Below are positions 42,346-50,412 of a stretch of DNA of 55,932 bases, piece after piece (within the stretch, counting starts at the first letter, position 1; each line of letters opens with the position of its first letter). The stretch is from Paralimibaculum aggregatum (lineage in GTDB: Bacteria > Pseudomonadota > Alphaproteobacteria > Rhodobacterales > Rhodobacteraceae), in assembly GCF_030270585.1 (NCBI RefSeq), contig NZ_BSYI01000033.1, positions 1-55,932 on the forward strand, in the 5' to 3' direction. Under the pieces are notes generated by a model. That model did no database searches. It was not told where the DNA came from and saw nothing but the letters and a program-made list of their open reading frames with translations. Both the position numbers and the translations under genes were made by a program.

Positions 42346-43589
42346 TCGGCAGCCTCCAGAAGCTCGAGCGCCACGTCGAGCAGCACCCCTGCGCCGGCCA
42401 CCAGGTCGTCCGCCCCGGTGTGCTCGGCGATGTTGTGGCTGATCCCCCCGGCGGAGGGAACGAAGATCATCGCGGTCGGGCAGTTCGGCGCGAACATCTG
42501 TGCGTCGTGCCCGGCGCCGGAGGGCATCCGCCGCGCCGGCAGTCCGCGCGCCGCGGCCGCGGCCTCGACCCGGGCGACCAGCGCCGCGTCGAACTCCACC
42601 GGGGCGAAGCGGGCCAGCCGCCGGCTCTCGAGCCGGCAGCCCTCCGCCGCGGCATGGGCCTCGGCCGCCGCCATCAGCCGCGCCTCGGCCGCCTTCAGCA
42701 CCGCATCGTCGGTGTTGCGCAGATCGACGGTCAGCTTGGCGCGCTCCGGCACCACGTTGACCAGCCCCGGCGAGAGCTCGGTGACGCCGACGGTGGCCAC
42801 CTGCGGCGGGCCGAGATCGTCGGCGATGGCGCGCGCCTCGAGCGCGATCCGCGCCGCCGCGCAGCCGGCATCGCGGCGCATCGCCATCGGCGTGGTGCCG
42901 GCATGGTTCGACTGCCCGTGCAGCGTGAACTCGGTCCAGCTGATGCCCTGCACCCCGGTCACCGCGCCGATCCTCAGCCCCTCGCGCTCCAGCACCGGGC
43001 CCTGCTCGACATGCAGCTCGAGGAAGGCCGCCGGCGTGAGGCTCCGCACCGGCACCGCGCCGCGATAGCCGATGCGGTCGAGCTCGGCCCCCAGCACCGC
43101 GCCGTCGATGCCGACCACCGCCAGCATCTCCTCGAGATCCAGCGCGCCTTGGTGCACGCCCGAGCCCATCATGTCGGGCGCGAAGCGGGCGCCCTCCTCG
43201 TTGGTGAAGGCGGCCACCGCCAGCGGCCGGCGGGTCACCCGCCCGGCATCGTCGAGCGCGGCGCAGACCTCGAGCCCGGCCAGCACGCCGAGCGCGCCGT
43301 CATAGAGCCCGCCGGTGGCGACGCTGTCGATATGCGAGCCGAGCATCACCGGCGGGCCGTCCTCGCGCCCCGCCCGGATGCCCCAGATGTTGCCGATGGC
43401 ATCGACCGAGACCGCAAGGCCCAGCTCCTCCATCCAGCGCACCAGCAGGTCGCGCCCCGCGCGGTCGGCATCGCCGAGCGCGAGGCGGCAGACGCCGCCG
43501 CCGGGCAGCGCGCCGACCGTGCCGAGCCGGCGGATGCGGCCCAGCAGCCGGGCGCCGTCGATCGCGGGGGTGCCGGCCGGGCCGCTCAT
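42342..43589 (-). CDS. M20-family N-carbamoyl-L-amino-acid hydrolase/allantoate amidohydrolase-like enzyme
   Basis: Dinuclear-metal amidohydrolase of 415 residues. Metal ligands are visible in LGSHIDSVATGGLYDGALGV (His, Asp), FTNEEGARF (Glu), LELHVEQGPVLE (His) and SAGGISHNIAEHT (His). The dimerisation lid contains HGQSNHAGTTPMAMRRDA. The family includes L-carbamoylases, beta-ureidopropionases and allantoate or ureidoglycolate amidohydrolases, which cannot be told apart here by eye. It overlaps dpaL (ATGA), so the products may feed the ammonia-lyase. Allantoate hydrolysis is an alternative role, given the ureidoglycine genes nearby. Confidence 0.9.
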   Translation of the reverse strand: MSGPAGTPAIDGARLLGRIRRLGTVGALPGGGVCRLALGDADRAGRDLLVRWMEELGLAVSVDAIGNIWGIRAGREDGPPVMLGSHIDSVATGGLYDGALGVLAGLEVCAALDDAGRVTRRPLAVAAFTNEEGARFAPDMMGSGVHQGALDLEEMLAVVGIDGAVLGAELDRIGYRGAVPVRSLTPAAFLELHVEQGPVLEREGLRIGAVTGVQGISWTEFTLHGQSNHAGTTPMAMRRDAGCAAARIALEARAIADDLGPPQVATVGVTELSPGLVNVVPERAKLTVDLRNTDDAVLKAAEARLMAAAEAHAAAEGCRLESRRLARFAPVEFDAALVARVEAAAAARGLPARRMPSGAGHDAQMFAPNCPTAMIFVPSAGGISHNIAEHTGADDLVAGAGVLLDVALELLEAAE

Positions 43590-44830
43590 GCCGCGCGCGC
43601 CCGGATGGTGGCGGCATCGGTGCCGACCAGCTCGGCATAGAGCGCCGGGTCGGTGTCGCCCTCGCTGCCGAAGACCAGCACCCGCGCGCCGGCATCGAGG
43701 CCGAGCGCCGCCCGCGCCCGCGGCTCGCCCATGGCCGCGGCGAGCCCGGCGAGCCCGGCCACCGCGCTCTCGCCGGCGACCAGCGGCCGGTCCGGCGCCG
43801 GCGGGCCGGCCAGCCGGCGCATCATCGCCACCGCCGCATCGTCGGGCAGCGCCATGGCGAAATCGCCGTGGTCCTTCAGGATCTCCCAGGCCAGCGCCGA
43901 GACCTCGCCGCAGGCCAGCCCGGCCATCAGCGTGTCGAGATCGCCCTCGATGGCGGTCGGCCGGCCGGCGCGGAAGCTCTCGACCCAGCAGGCGGAGCGG
44001 TCCGGGTCGGCCAGCACGATCAGCGGCCGCCCTGCGCCCCAGCGCCGCTTGGCCTGCGCCGCCACCGCCGCGGCCATGCCGCCGACGCCGGTCTGCAGGA
44101 AGATGTGGCTGGGCGGCTCGGCCAGCGCCTCGAAGGCCTCCCAGGCCATCAGCTCGTAGCCCTGCATCACGTCCTTCGGCACCTCCATGTAGCCCGGATA
44201 GGAGGTGTCGGAGACCACGAACCAGCCCTCGCGCGTCGCGGTCTCCTGCGCCTCGCGGACGCTGTCGTCGTAGTTGCCGGCGCAGCGGCGGACCTCGGCG
44301 CCATAGGCCGCGATGGCAGCCTTTCGGCCCTCGGAGACGGTGGCGTGGATGAAGATCACGCAGGCGCAGCCGAAATTCCGCGCGCCCCAGGCGACCGAGC
44401 GGCCGTGGTTGCCGTCGGTGGCGCAGCAGACGGTGATCCGCGCCGCCTCCGCCGCCAGCGCGCCCGAGAGGATCTCCTCCGCCGCGACATCGCGGCCGAG
44501 CGCCGCACCGATCTGCCGGCGCAGCAGGCGCAGCACGGCATAGGCGCCGCCGAGCGCCTTGAAGCTGTTGAGCCCGAAACGCAGGCTCTCGTCCTTGTAG
44601 TGCAGCGCGCCGACGCCGATCTCGGCGGCCAGCCCGGCCAGCGGCTCGAGCGGGGTCGGCGCATAGCCCGGCCAGGTGGTGATGGTGGCGCGCGCCTCGG
44701 CGAGCGCGGCATCGCTCAGGATCGCGTCCTGCGCCTCGGTCCAGGCGGCGCCGCGCCGGGCGCCGGCATTGGCGACAAGCGTGAACGGCCGCTCGGCGGC
44801 GGCATCGCGGTGGTCGATCGGATCGGTCAT
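43586..44830 (-). CDS. dpaL: Diaminopropionate ammonia-lyase
   Basis: PLP enzyme of 414 residues converting 2,3-diaminopropionate to pyruvate and two ammonia. The PLP Lys is in LNSFKALGGAYAV. Other landmarks are CCATDGNHGRSVAWGARNFG, ATVSEGRKAAIAAYGAEV, DTSYPGYMEVPKDVMQGY and the phosphate loop QTGVGGMAAAVAA. The wording is distinctive for YgeX/DpaL rather than threonine dehydratase. GAGG lies 5 nt before the ATG at 44830. It lies between the TRAP transporter genes and two carbamoyl hydrolase genes, implying that diaminopropionate is produced by decarbamoylation in the cell. Confidence 0.93.
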   Translation of the reverse strand: MTDPIDHRDAAAERPFTLVANAGARRGAAWTEAQDAILSDAALAEARATITTWPGYAPTPLEPLAGLAAEIGVGALHYKDESLRFGLNSFKALGGAYAVLRLLRRQIGAALGRDVAAEEILSGALAAEAARITVCCATDGNHGRSVAWGARNFGCACVIFIHATVSEGRKAAIAAYGAEVRRCAGNYDDSVREAQETATREGWFVVSDTSYPGYMEVPKDVMQGYELMAWEAFEALAEPPSHIFLQTGVGGMAAAVAAQAKRRWGAGRPLIVLADPDRSACWVESFRAGRPTAIEGDLDTLMAGLACGEVSALAWEILKDHGDFAMALPDDAAVAMMRRLAGPPAPDRPLVAGESAVAGLAGLAAAMGEPRARAALGLDAGARVLVFGSEGDTDPALYAELVGTDAATIRARAA

Positions 44831-44941
44831 GTCGGCCTCATGGAGGGACCGGAGCAGCACGCCCCGGCCCCGGTTCCGGTCAGTGGTCGTCGGTCTGGTC
44901 GGCCGGCGGCGCGGGGGCACGCACCGCCGGAACGGCCGGTC

Positions 44942-45979
44942 TCAGAAGGCGTTTTCCTCGTCGATCGAGGCCAGCAGCGCGTCGAGCATGGCGATGCCCT
45001 CGGCACCGTACTGCTCCTCGATCAGCGCCCGCACGGCGGGCTGGGCGGCCTCGGCGAACTTCGCCTGCTCCGCCGGCGGCACCACGTTGACCTCCATCTT
45101 GGCGGCCAGCGCCGGCAGGCCGCGCTCGGAGGCCTCGATCACGCGGGACATCGAGCGGCCGGCTTCGGTGGCGACCTCGGAGGCCCAGTTGACCAGTGTG
45201 CGGTGCTCCGGCGACAGGCCCTCGTAGAACTCCTTGTTCATCGTCCAGATATACGGCGTGATGATGTGGTTGGTGACGCTGAGGTATTTCTGCACCTCGT
45301 CGAACTTGGCGAAGGCGATGATCGGCACCGGGTTCATCTGGCCGTCGGCGACGCCGGTCTGCAGCGCGGTATAGACCTCGGCCCAGGGCAGCGGGGTCGG
45401 CTGGCCGCCGAGCGAGGAGATGATCGCCTCATGGGTCGGCAGGGTCATGGTGCGGATCTTCAGCCCCTCCATGTCGGCCACCGAGGTGATCGGCCGCTCG
45501 GAGTTGGTGAAGGCGAAGAAGCCGCCCGAATCGATCAGGCCGAGCACCTCGAGCCCGGTCGCGCCCTCGAGATCGGCGACGAACTTCTCCCCGAAGGCGC
45601 TCTCCTTGGAGATCACCCGGCTGGCCACGCCGATGTTGGGGAAGGCGAAGGGGATGTCGAAGACCCCGACCAGCGGGTAGTGCTGCGCCATGCCGCCGGA
45701 GGAGGAGATCGCGCTCTCGACCAGCCCGGCGCGGACCTGATCGATCACCTCGTTGTCCTTGCCGAGCTGCCCGTTGGGGAACAGCTGGACCTCGATCTCG
45801 CCGTTCGAGCTGGCCTCCACGAGGCTCTTGAACACCGCCGTCATGGCGCCGGAATGGCTCGCGAAGGGGTCCTCCGGGTTGAGATGGGCGATGCGGATCG
45901 TCACGTCCGCCGCCAGCGCCTGGGCCGAGAGACAGGCTGCCGCGAGCCCGATCCCGAGTGTCTTCATCGCCGTCTTCAT
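44942..45979 (-). CDS. dctP: TRAP transporter solute-binding protein, DctP family
   Basis: Periplasmic protein of 345 residues with a Sec signal peptide (about residues 1-24, GIGLAAACLSAQALA). DctP-family features are RIAHLNPEDPFASHSGAMTA, FPNGQLGKDNEVIDQVRAGL, MEGLKIRTMTLPTHEAIISS, LGGQPTPLPWAEVYTALQTG and VADGQMNPVPII. GGGAGA precedes the ATG at 45979. It delivers a carboxylate ligand to the DctQ/DctM pair encoded upstream. Co-transcription with dpaL and two carbamoylases suggests an N-carbamoylated amino acid as ligand; the conserved Arg in KIRTM would bind a carboxylate. Confidence 0.94.
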   Translation of the reverse strand: MKTAMKTLGIGLAAACLSAQALAADVTIRIAHLNPEDPFASHSGAMTAVFKSLVEASSNGEIEVQLFPNGQLGKDNEVIDQVRAGLVESAISSSGGMAQHYPLVGVFDIPFAFPNIGVASRVISKESAFGEKFVADLEGATGLEVLGLIDSGGFFAFTNSERPITSVADMEGLKIRTMTLPTHEAIISSLGGQPTPLPWAEVYTALQTGVADGQMNPVPIIAFAKFDEVQKYLSVTNHIITPYIWTMNKEFYEGLSPEHRTLVNWASEVATEAGRSMSRVIEASERGLPALAAKMEVNVVPPAEQAKFAEAAQPAVRALIEEQYGAEGIAMLDALLASIDEENAF

Positions 45980-46058
45980 CTGCAGTCTCCCTGTTTTTGG
46001 TGCGTGTGGTTTCGATTTGGTCCGGGCCCGGGGCCGGCCTGGCATCCGCTCCGCCATC

Positions 46059-47342
46059 TCAGAGCCCCAGCAGCCGCGGGACGAACAGCGTCAGATCGGC
46101 CCAGAAGGCGATCAGCAGCAGCACCGCCACCTCCGCCAGGATGAAGGGCCAGAGCTCGCGCGTGATCGCCTCGATGCGCTCGCCGGTCACCGAGGCCAGC
46201 ACGAAGAGGCAGGCCCCCACCGGCGGTGTCATCAGCGAGACGTTGAGCGCGAGGATGATCATGATGCCGGCATGCACCGGGTCCATGCCGAGCTTCACGG
46301 TGAGCGGCGCCAGCACCGGGGCGAGGATGATCAGCGTGGCGTTGATGTCCATCACCAGCCCGATCACCAGCAGCAGCAGCACGATCAGCCCGATCACCAC
46401 GTCCGGGTTCTCGGAGATCGTCAGCATCGCCTCGGCGATCGCCTGCGGCACCTGGCGGAAGGTCATCCACCAGCCGAGGATGGTGGCCGAGGCGATGATC
46501 AGGAAGATCACCCCGGTGATCCGGGTGGTGCGCACGCCGATCTCGTAGAGGTCGCGCCAGGTCAGCGCGCGATAGACCACGCCGCCCACCAGCAGCGCAT
46601 AGGCCACCGCGATCGCCGCCGCCTCGGTCGGCGTCGCGATGCCGCCGAGGATCGAGCCGAGGATGAAGACCGGCAGCAGCGCCGCCAGGAACCCCTCGCG
46701 CAGCGCCGCCAGCACGATGCGGAACGAGGGCCGCCCCTCGCCCTTCGGCAGCCCCTTGGACCGCGCCGTGAGCGCGATCATCGCCATGCAGACCGCGCAG
46801 ATCAGCAGCCCCGGCAGGATCCCCGCGGCGAACAGCCCGGCGATCGAGACCCCCATGATCGAGCCGTAGATGATCATCAGCGTCGAGGGCGGGATGGTCG
46901 GCCCGATGATGCTGCCCGCCGCCGTCACCGCGCAGGCATAGGGCCGCGAATAGCCCGCCTTCTGCATCGCCGGCACCAGCGTGTTGCCGAAGGCCGCGGC
47001 ATCCGCCGTGGCCGAGCCGGTGATGCCGGCGAACATCACGCTGGCCACCATGTTGGAATGCGCCATGCCGCCGCGCATCCAGCCGACCAGCGCATCGGCC
47101 AGCTTGACCAGCCCCGCGGTGATGCCGGAGCGGTTCATGATCTCGCCGGCCAGGATGAAGAACGGCATGGCGAGGAAGGGGAAGAGGTCGAGCCCGGCGA
47201 ACACCCGGTCCGGCGCCATGGTCATGAAGCGCGGGCCGAGATCGAGGATGCCGATCATCCCGGCGACGCCGATCGAGATGCCCACCGGCATGCCCAGCAC
47301 CAGCAGCCCGAAGAACGCCAGCGGAACCAGCCACTCTCCCAT
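46059..47342 (-). CDS. dctM: TRAP transporter large permease subunit DctM
   Basis: Inner-membrane protein of 427 residues with about twelve hydrophobic segments. Signatures include GLDLFPFLAMPFFILAGEIM, GGMAHSNMVASVMFAGITGS, GSIIGPTIPPSTLMIIYGSI, GIATPTEAAAIAVAYALLVG and a C-terminal SLMTPPVGACLFVLASVTG. The ATG overlaps the dctQ stop (TGATG); a GTG one codon earlier is an alternative. It completes the DctPQM importer and is separated from dctP by 79 nt. Confidence 0.94.
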   Translation of the reverse strand: MGEWLVPLAFFGLLVLGMPVGISIGVAGMIGILDLGPRFMTMAPDRVFAGLDLFPFLAMPFFILAGEIMNRSGITAGLVKLADALVGWMRGGMAHSNMVASVMFAGITGSATADAAAFGNTLVPAMQKAGYSRPYACAVTAAGSIIGPTIPPSTLMIIYGSIMGVSIAGLFAAGILPGLLICAVCMAMIALTARSKGLPKGEGRPSFRIVLAALREGFLAALLPVFILGSILGGIATPTEAAAIAVAYALLVGGVVYRALTWRDLYEIGVRTTRITGVIFLIIASATILGWWMTFRQVPQAIAEAMLTISENPDVVIGLIVLLLLVIGLVMDINATLIILAPVLAPLTVKLGMDPVHAGIMIILALNVSLMTPPVGACLFVLASVTGERIEAITRELWPFILAEVAVLLLIAFWADLTLFVPRLLGL

Positions 47343-47875
47343 CACTCGCCCCCCGGATCGATGGTGCGGCTGGCCAGCGCCTCCGGCGCGCGCTCGGCGA
47401 ACCAGTCATGCACCCCCATCAGCGCGAGCTGCAGGCAGGCGACGAAGGCCGCCAGCGGCACCCCGGCAAAGGCATAGCCCTTGGGGATCGCGTAGATCAT
47501 CGTCAGCCGCGAGAAGCCGCGCTCGGTGAAGCCGAGCCCGTACCAGAACAGCGCGGCGAAGAACACGAAGCCGATCACGTCGAAGCCCACCGCCAGCCAG
47601 CGCCGCACCGGCGCCGGCAGCCGCTCCAGCACGAAGCCGACCCCGATATGCTCGCGATGCGCGATGCCCGAGGAGACCGCCAGCAGCGCCATCCAGATCA
47701 TCAGGTAGCGCGCCAGCTCCTCGGTGAAGGTGATCGGCAGCGGGATCGCATAGCGCACCACCACGCCGAGCCAGACATCGATCACCAGCAGCGCCAGCAG
47801 CGCCACGCAGACCCGCTCAACCAGCCAGTTGACCCGCTTGCTCCAGCCGCGCGCGCGGTCTGCGATGTCGCTCAT
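47342..47875 (-). CDS. dctQ: TRAP transporter small permease subunit DctQ
   Basis: Inner-membrane protein of 177 residues with four hydrophobic segments. The DctQ motif region RYAIPLPITFTEELARYLMI and SSGIAHREHIGVGFVLERLP is clear. I start at the ATG at 47875 with GGAG upstream; the frame stays open further 5-prime but only through low-complexity and operator sequence. It heads the operon dctQ-dctM-dctP-dpaL-M20 hydrolase-carbamoylase and is divergent from the RpiR regulator. Confidence 0.92.
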   Translation of the reverse strand: MSDIADRARGWSKRVNWLVERVCVALLALLVIDVWLGVVVRYAIPLPITFTEELARYLMIWMALLAVSSGIAHREHIGVGFVLERLPAPVRRWLAVGFDVIGFVFFAALFWYGLGFTERGFSRLTMIYAIPKGYAFAGVPLAAFVACLQLALMGVHDWFAERAPEALASRTIDPGGE

Positions 47876-47965
47876 CCTCGCGTCTCCGTCTGCCGCCCGG
47901 ATGCCCCCGATGCCCCGCGCTGCCCCGCGCTGCCGTTTCGGCATCTCGGGGCTTGACCCGGTTGA

Positions 47966-47981
47966 TGAAAGCGGATTTTCA
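47966..47981. promoter_or_regulatory. RpiR-type operator candidate in the dctQ/rpiR gap
   Basis: TGAAAGCGGATTTTCA has inverted TGAAA and TTTCA arms around a 6-nt centre. A weaker related element (AAAAATAGGTTTTC) lies about 30 nt downstream. RpiR-family regulators are known to bind GAAA...TTTC-like dyads. The position between the divergent starts supports control of the DctPQM-carbamoylase operon. Confidence 0.55.
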
Positions 47982-48030
47982 TCTTGCCAGCAAGTACAAA
48001 AATAGGTTTTCGCATGCATACGGCGCGGCG

Positions 48031-48900
48031 ATGGTGAGGCGGGTGCGCGAGGCCGAGGCGGAGACGCCGACGGAGCGCATCCACCGGGTCTATGACGAGC
48101 TGCCCGAGGGCGAGCGCAAGGCCGCCGACCTGGTGCTCGACCGGCCCGGCGAGCTGGCGCTCTGGTCGGCCTCCGAACTGGCCGGCAAGGCCGGGATCTC
48201 GAACGCCACCGTCACCCGCTTCGTGCGGCGGCTCGGCTATCGCTCCTATGACGAGGCGCGGCGCTCGGCGCGGGCGATGCGGGCGCATGGCTCGCCGCTC
48301 TATCTCGCCGACGACCTGCCGCGCGCCGGCGCCGGGGCGCTCAGCCCCGAGCGGCTGATCGAGGCCGAGCGGCAGGTCGTCGAGGCCTCGCTGGAGATGC
48401 AGAACCCGCTCGCCCTCGGCGCCGTCGCCGAGACCCTGGCCGGCGCCCGGCAGCTGCGCATCGCCGGCTTCCGCAACAGCTTCTTCCTCGCCGAATACGC
48501 CTGCTCGACGCTCGGGCAGTTCCGCCCCGGCGTCGCGATGCTCAACATGCCGGGGCAGACGCTGGCCGAGGGCATCGCCGCGATGCGGCCGGAGGACGCG
48601 GTGCTGGTGATCGGCCTGCGGCGCCGGCCGGCGGGCTTTGCCGAGGTGATGCGGGCGATCTCCGGCACCGGCGCCCGGATCGTGCTGCTCGCCGATCTCA
48701 GCATCCGCACCGCGCCGGCGCTGGCCGACCATGCGCTGAGCTGCACCGTGGGCACGCCGCAGGCGCTCGATTCGCCGGCCGGCGCGCTGGCGGTGCTGCG
48801 GCTGCTGGCGCTCCTCACCATGCAGCGGCTCGACGGCGCCAGCCGCCGCCAGATGGAGCAGGTGGAGAGCCTTCTCGGCACCCTCGGCGAGCTGGAATAG
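48031..48900 (+). CDS. RpiR-family transcriptional regulator (HTH plus SIS domain)
   Basis: Regulator of 289 residues. The N-terminal HTH_6 domain (about 10-85) reads YDELPEGERKAADLVLDRPG, LWSASELAGKAGISNATVTR and FVRRLGYRSYDEARRSAR. The C-terminal SIS domain begins near residue 145 (RQLRIAGFRNSFFLAEYACS) and has MRPEDAVLVIGLRRRPAGFA. RpiR proteins sense phosphosugars or other small ligands. The start at 48031 keeps the upstream dyad free as an operator; an ATG at 47965 would begin at its edge. It is divergent from dctQ and convergent with the Liv ATPase gene, 17 nt away. Confidence 0.92.
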   Translation: MVRRVREAEAETPTERIHRVYDELPEGERKAADLVLDRPGELALWSASELAGKAGISNATVTRFVRRLGYRSYDEARRSARAMRAHGSPLYLADDLPRAGAGALSPERLIEAERQVVEASLEMQNPLALGAVAETLAGARQLRIAGFRNSFFLAEYACSTLGQFRPGVAMLNMPGQTLAEGIAAMRPEDAVLVIGLRRRPAGFAEVMRAISGTGARIVLLADLSIRTAPALADHALSCTVGTPQALDSPAGALAVLRLLALLTMQRLDGASRRQMEQVESLLGTLGELE

Positions 48901-48917
48901 CCCGCCGCGGCGCGCCG

Positions 48918-49619
48918 TCAGAGCGCCAGATACTGCTCCCGCACCTCGGGCCGCGCCGCCAGCTCGGCCATCGCGCCGTCGAACTGGATGCGCCCGCTCT
49001 CGATGATGCAGGCCCGGTCCGAGACCCGCTCGGCGAAGCGCACGTTCTGCTCCGAGAGCAGCACCGCGAGCCCCTGCGCCTTCAGCGCCTCGATGGTATG
49101 GGCCATCTGCTCGACGATCACCGGCGCCACGCCCTCCGAGGGCTCGTCGAGCAGCACGGTCTTCGGCGCGCCCATCAGGGTGCGCGCGATGGTCAGCATC
49201 TGCTGCTCGCCGCCGGAGAGGTGGCCGCCGAGATTCTCCCGCCGCTCGGCGAGGTTGGGAAACAGCGTGAAGAGCTCGTCGAGCTCCCAGACCCGGGCGC
49301 CCTCGAGCGGCTCGCGCCGGCCGACCTCGAGGTTCTCCATCACCGTGAGCTGCTTGAAGATGCGCCGCTCCTCGGGGACATAGCCGATGCCGAGCCGGGC
49401 GATCGCGAAGGCGGCGAGCCCGCGGATCGGCCGGCCCTCGTAGAGGATCTCGCCGCGCCGCGCCTCGGCCAGCCCCATCACCGACTTCATCGTGGTGGTC
49501 TTGCCGGCGCCGTTGCGCCCGAGCAGCGCCACCACCTCGCCGGGGCGGACCTCGAGCGAGACGTCGTGCAGGATATGCGCGGCGCCGTAGAAGGTGTGGA
49601 TCCCGCGAAGCTCAAGCAT
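48918..49619 (-). CDS. livF: Branched-chain-amino-acid-type ABC transporter ATPase LivF
   Basis: Cytoplasmic ATPase of 233 residues. Walker A is GRNGAGKTTT, the signature LSGGEQQMLTIARTLMG and Walker B VLLDEPSEGVAP. LSEQNVRFAERVSDRACIIE is typical of LivF. The start lies inside the last codons of livG (8-nt overlap), with GAGGAG upstream. It forms the ATPase pair with LivG for the fused LivH-LivM permease. It is the last gene of the Rieske-Liv operon. Confidence 0.94.
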   Translation of the reverse strand: MLELRGIHTFYGAAHILHDVSLEVRPGEVVALLGRNGAGKTTTMKSVMGLAEARRGEILYEGRPIRGLAAFAIARLGIGYVPEERRIFKQLTVMENLEVGRREPLEGARVWELDELFTLFPNLAERRENLGGHLSGGEQQMLTIARTLMGAPKTVLLDEPSEGVAPVIVEQMAHTIEALKAQGLAVLLSEQNVRFAERVSDRACIIESGRIQFDGAMAELAARPEVREQYLAL

Positions 49620-50412
49620 GGGGGCGCGCCTCCTCGGCACCGGGTTCCTGCGTGCCGCCGCCGAGATAGACCTCGCGCACGCGGGCATCGGCGCGGATCG
49701 CCTCGGCCGAGCCCTCGGCGATGATCTCGCCGCGGTTGAGCACGAGGATGCGGTGGGCATGGCGGAACACGACATCCATGTCGTGCTCGGTGAACAGGAT
49801 GCTGACCCCCTCCTCGGCGACGATGCGGGCGGCCAGCGCCATCAGCTCGACCCGCGCCGCGGGCGCCATGCCGGCGGTCGGCTCGTCCATCAGCAGCAGC
49901 CGCGGGCGGTTGGCCAGCGCCACCGCGAGCTCGAGCCGCTTCAGGTCGCCATAGGCGAGCTCGGCGCAGTGCCGGTCCGCCGCCCCGGCCATGCCGACGC
50001 GATCGAGCAGCGCCTCGGCCTCGGCGCGGCCCTGCCGGCGGGCGGCGGAGAACAGCTCGTAGCTCTTGCGCTCGTGCGAGATCAGCGCGATCTGCACGTT
50101 CTCGATCACCGTCATCGAGGGGAAGGTGGCGGTGATCTGGAAGGTGCGCCCGAGGCCGAGGCGCCAGGCCTCGCGCGGGCGCATCCCGGTGATGTCGCGG
50201 CCGCAGAACACCACCCGCCCGCGATCCGGCCGGAGCTGGCCGTTCAGCATGTTGAAGCAGGTGGTCTTGCCGGCGCCGTTCGGCCCGATCAGCGCCAGCA
50301 GCTCGCTGGCGCCCAGCGCGAAGGAGACCTCGCGCACCGCATGGTTGCCGCCGAAGGATTTCGAGAGCCCGGAGACCTCGAGCACCGGGCCGTCCGCTGG
50401 AGTCGTGCTCAT
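49612..50412 (-). CDS. livG: Branched-chain-amino-acid-type ABC transporter ATPase LivG
   Basis: Cytoplasmic ATPase of 266 residues. Walker A is GPNGAGKTTCFNMLNG. LivG hallmarks are GLGRTFQITATFPSMTVIEN, the signature LAYGDLKRLELAVALA (variant of LSYGxQRRLE) and LLLMDEPTAGMAP. FTEHDMDVVFRHAHRILVLN follows. The ATG overlaps the permease stop by 4 nt. The alternative spelling of the ABC signature is common in LivG. Confidence 0.94.
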   Translation of the reverse strand: MSTTPADGPVLEVSGLSKSFGGNHAVREVSFALGASELLALIGPNGAGKTTCFNMLNGQLRPDRGRVVFCGRDITGMRPREAWRLGLGRTFQITATFPSMTVIENVQIALISHERKSYELFSAARRQGRAEAEALLDRVGMAGAADRHCAELAYGDLKRLELAVALANRPRLLLMDEPTAGMAPAARVELMALAARIVAEEGVSILFTEHDMDVVFRHAHRILVLNRGEIIAEGSAEAIRADARVREVYLGGGTQEPGAEEARPHA

